NCBI GenBank assembly: GCA_001829505.1
Contig: MIBK01000049.1
Coordinates: forward strand, 5,059 to 12,533
Reading direction: 5' to 3'
DNA from: Spirochaetes bacterium RBG_16_67_19
Lineage (GTDB): Bacteria > Spirochaetota > Spirochaetia > SZUA-6 > DRHE01
DNA length: 7,475 bases
A program made the position numbers and the translations under genes. The notes under the pieces were generated by a model. The model searched no databases and had not been told where the DNA came from. It worked only from the letters and a program-made list of their open reading frames with translations. Numbering within the stretch: the first letter of the stretch is position 1; each line of letters opens with the position of its first letter. Below, piece by piece: positions 6,415 to 7,475 of this stretch.

Positions 6415-6429
6415 ACCTCCTTCCTCCTG
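6415..6429 (-). promoter_or_regulatory. Tandem Shine-Dalgarno tract before the leader ORF
   Basis: The - strand reads ACAGGAGGAAGGAGGT, with two GGAGG cores 7 nt apart. The proximal one is a full 8-nt AAGGAGGT match, stronger than the site of any full gene in the window, although no full gene starts here. It lies immediately downstream of the predicted transcription start near 6429. Confidence 0.6.
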
Positions 6430-6435
6430 TCCCTG

Positions 6436-6464
6436 ATTCTATAGCGGGGAATTCCCGGCGTCAA
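6436..6464 (-). promoter_or_regulatory. Sigma70-type promoter of the transporter operon
   Basis: On the - strand, TTGACG (6464-6459; 5 of 6 to consensus) and TAGAAT (6441-6436; 5 of 6) are 17 bp apart, the optimal spacing. Transcription would start near 6429, giving a leader of about 115 nt before the sugar-binding protein. An overlapping TATAGA (6443-6438) at 15-bp spacing is a poorer alternative -10. A sigma70-like consensus is assumed for this unknown host. Confidence 0.65.
6447..6456. repeat. Perfect palindrome GGGAATTCCC in the promoter spacer
   Basis: This 10-bp perfect palindrome lies between the -35 and -10 boxes of the transporter promoter, a position where a bound repressor would block RNA polymerase. 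It may be an operator half or core, but it could also be chance. No regulator gene is in the window to match it with. Confidence 0.3.
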
Positions 6465-6479
6465 TTCCGTTGACGGCGG
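6455..6479. promoter_or_regulatory. Inverted repeat formed by two back-to-back -35 boxes
   Basis: CGTCAA-TTCCG-TTGACG is a perfect 6-bp inverted repeat centred on 6467. Its arms extend to 10 bp with one mismatch. Each arm is the -35 box of one divergent promoter. The symmetry could simply reflect identical -35 elements, or could also be a binding site for a dimeric regulator acting on both promoters. Confidence 0.5.
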
Positions 6480-6498
6480 CGGGAGCCTCTGTTAGCAT
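6470..6498 (+). promoter_or_regulatory. Extended -10 promoter of the epimerase gene
   Basis: TTGACG (6470-6475; 5 of 6) and TAGCAT (6493-6498; 4 of 6) are 17 bp apart, and a TG at 6490-6491 gives the extended -10 TGnTAGCAT. The predicted start falls at 6505-6507, on or next to the ATG, so the mRNA would have essentially no leader. Confidence 0.6.
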
Positions 6499-6506
6499 TT
6501 TCTTCC

Positions 6507-7475
6507 ATGAACAACAAGCGCCTGCAGCGGCTCAGCGATTACTTCCGACGCGAATTGCTCGATAACACCTTGCCCTTCTGGCTGCGCAACGCTCCGGACC
6601 GGGAGTACGGAGGGTTCACGACGTTCCTGGACAGGAAAGGGGCCGTCCTGTGTCCGGACAAGCCCATGTGGGTGATGGGCCGCATCAGCTGGCTGCTGGC
6701 CCGCTTGTACAACGACCTGGAAAAGAAGGAGGAATGGCTGCAGTTGTCCCGGCACGGCATCGAGTTCATCAAGAAGTACGGCTTCGACCGGGACGGCCGT
6801 ATGTTCTATTCGGTAACCCGCGACGGGCGTCCCTTGCGCAAGCGGCGCTACCTGTTCGCGGAGATCTTCGCCATCATGGCCTTCGCGGAATACGGCAAGG
6901 CCGCCGGGGACCGGGAAGCCCTGGAAACCGCCAAGCGTTTGATGCGACTGGTGGAAGAGCTGTACGCCAAGCCGTGGGACGCCCCGGGAGCCCTGGAGCC
7001 CAAGGTTTTCCCCCAGACCCGGCCCATGCGCGGGCATTCCATGGCCATGATCCAGATCAACACCCTGCAGGTGCTGCGCCGCTCGGATTTTTCTCCCGAT
7101 CCGCTGCCTTATGACCGGATGATCGACGCCCAGATCAAGGAAGTATTCGACCTGTTCGTCAAGCCTGACAAGCGATGCCTCCTGGAAACCGTTGGGCCCA
7201 GTGGGGAATACCTGGGCGATACTGCCGAGGGGCGCTGTGTGAACCCGGGCCACGCCATAGAGACCGCCTGGTTCCTCCTGGCCGAAGGCAAGCACCGCGG
7301 CGACCGCGCCCTGATCGAGCGGGCCCTTCCCATCCTGGATTGGTCGCTGGATCTGGGCTGGGACCCCAAGTATGGGGGGATTCTCTACTTCCTGGACATC
7401 GAAGGCAAGCAGCCCGTGCAATACGAATGGGACATGAAGCTCTGGTGGCCGCACAACGAGGCCATCTACGGCTGC
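6507..7475 (+). CDS. N-acylglucosamine 2-epimerase (AGE) family protein, 3' end cut off
   Basis: The first 323 residues are present with no stop; the family is usually about 390-420 long, so roughly the last fifth is missing. AGE proteins are cytosolic (alpha/alpha)6-barrel enzymes that epimerise or isomerise sugars (GlcNAc/ManNAc, glucose/mannose, aldose/ketose, cellobiose). Visible family landmarks are YGGFTTFLDRKG (34-45), KPMWVMGRISWLLARLY (52-68), RRYLFAEIFAIMAFAEY (113-129), MRGHSMAMIQIN (174-185), NPGHAIETAWFLLAE (246-260) and WDMKLWWPHNEAIYG (308-322). H177 and H249 fit two of the family's conserved histidines; the one near the C-terminus lies beyond the window. The ATG is the first after an in-frame stop at 6471-6473. 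There is no Shine-Dalgarno sequence, and a promoter ends 8 nt upstream. Divergent placement next to a sugar importer suggests the imported sugar, or a product of it, is the substrate. Confidence 0.9.
   Translation, partial: MNNKRLQRLSDYFRRELLDNTLPFWLRNAPDREYGGFTTFLDRKGAVLCPDKPMWVMGRISWLLARLYNDLEKKEEWLQLSRHGIEFIKKYGFDRDGRMFYSVTRDGRPLRKRRYLFAEIFAIMAFAEYGKAAGDREALETAKRLMRLVEELYAKPWDAPGALEPKVFPQTRPMRGHSMAMIQINTLQVLRRSDFSPDPLPYDRMIDAQIKEVFDLFVKPDKRCLLETVGPSGEYLGDTAEGRCVNPGHAIETAWFLLAEGKHRGDRALIERALPILDWSLDLGWDPKYGGILYFLDIEGKQPVQYEWDMKLWWPHNEAIYGC

Noticed and set aside
6492..7454. 320-codon open frame on the - strand
   Set aside because: It is antisense to the AGE-family gene, whose + frame carries clear family motifs and a promoter; the antisense translation does not resemble a protein family.
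1..7475. CRISPR arrays, tRNA/rRNA genes, insertion sequences or phage genes
   Set aside because: No regularly spaced repeats, tRNA cloverleaf, transposase-like protein or terminal repeats were seen on either strand.

Overview
The window is a GC-rich bacterial locus with strong G/C preference at third codon positions. It holds six complete genes, one gene cut by the right edge and probably a stub of one cut by the left edge. The binding protein has a type I signal peptide and no lipobox cysteine, which fits a diderm host. That, and the URO-D-like proteins beside a carbohydrate ABC transporter, suggest an environmental heterotroph. No marker gene allows a phylum call.

Layout: on the + strand, a zinc-dependent medium-chain dehydrogenase (36-1088) overlaps by 4 bp a URO-D superfamily protein (1085-2143) that carries an H-x-C...C zinc-type site. 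On the - strand, read from right to left, an operon starts in the intergenic region 6316-6506. It encodes a family-1 solute-binding protein (6315-5053), a MalF-like permease (4999-4097), a MalG-like permease (4093-3242) and a second URO-D superfamily protein (3233-2133) that lacks the zinc ligands. The two URO-D genes meet tail to tail and overlap by 11 bp. Divergent from the transport operon is an N-acylglucosamine 2-epimerase (AGE) family gene that starts at 6507 and runs off the window.

The genes look like an uptake-and-conversion module. A CUT1-type importer brings in a sugar or oligosaccharide, and an AGE-type epimerase and a polyol/sugar dehydrogenase are plausible processing enzymes. 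Two URO-D-like proteins of unknown reaction complete it, one of them resembling corrinoid-dependent methyltransferases of the MtaA/MtbA/CmuA type. No transporter ATPase, regulator, corrinoid protein or glycoside hydrolase is visible. The ATPase may be a shared one encoded elsewhere, as is common for CUT1 systems.

The most unusual content is regulatory. The 191-bp intergenic region carries two back-to-back sigma70-type promoters with identical TTGACG -35 boxes placed symmetrically around one centre. The epimerase appears to be leaderless. The transporter transcript opens with a 9-residue leader ORF behind a full Shine-Dalgarno sequence. Two junctions inside the transport operon carry GC-rich hairpins that abut the next start codon.
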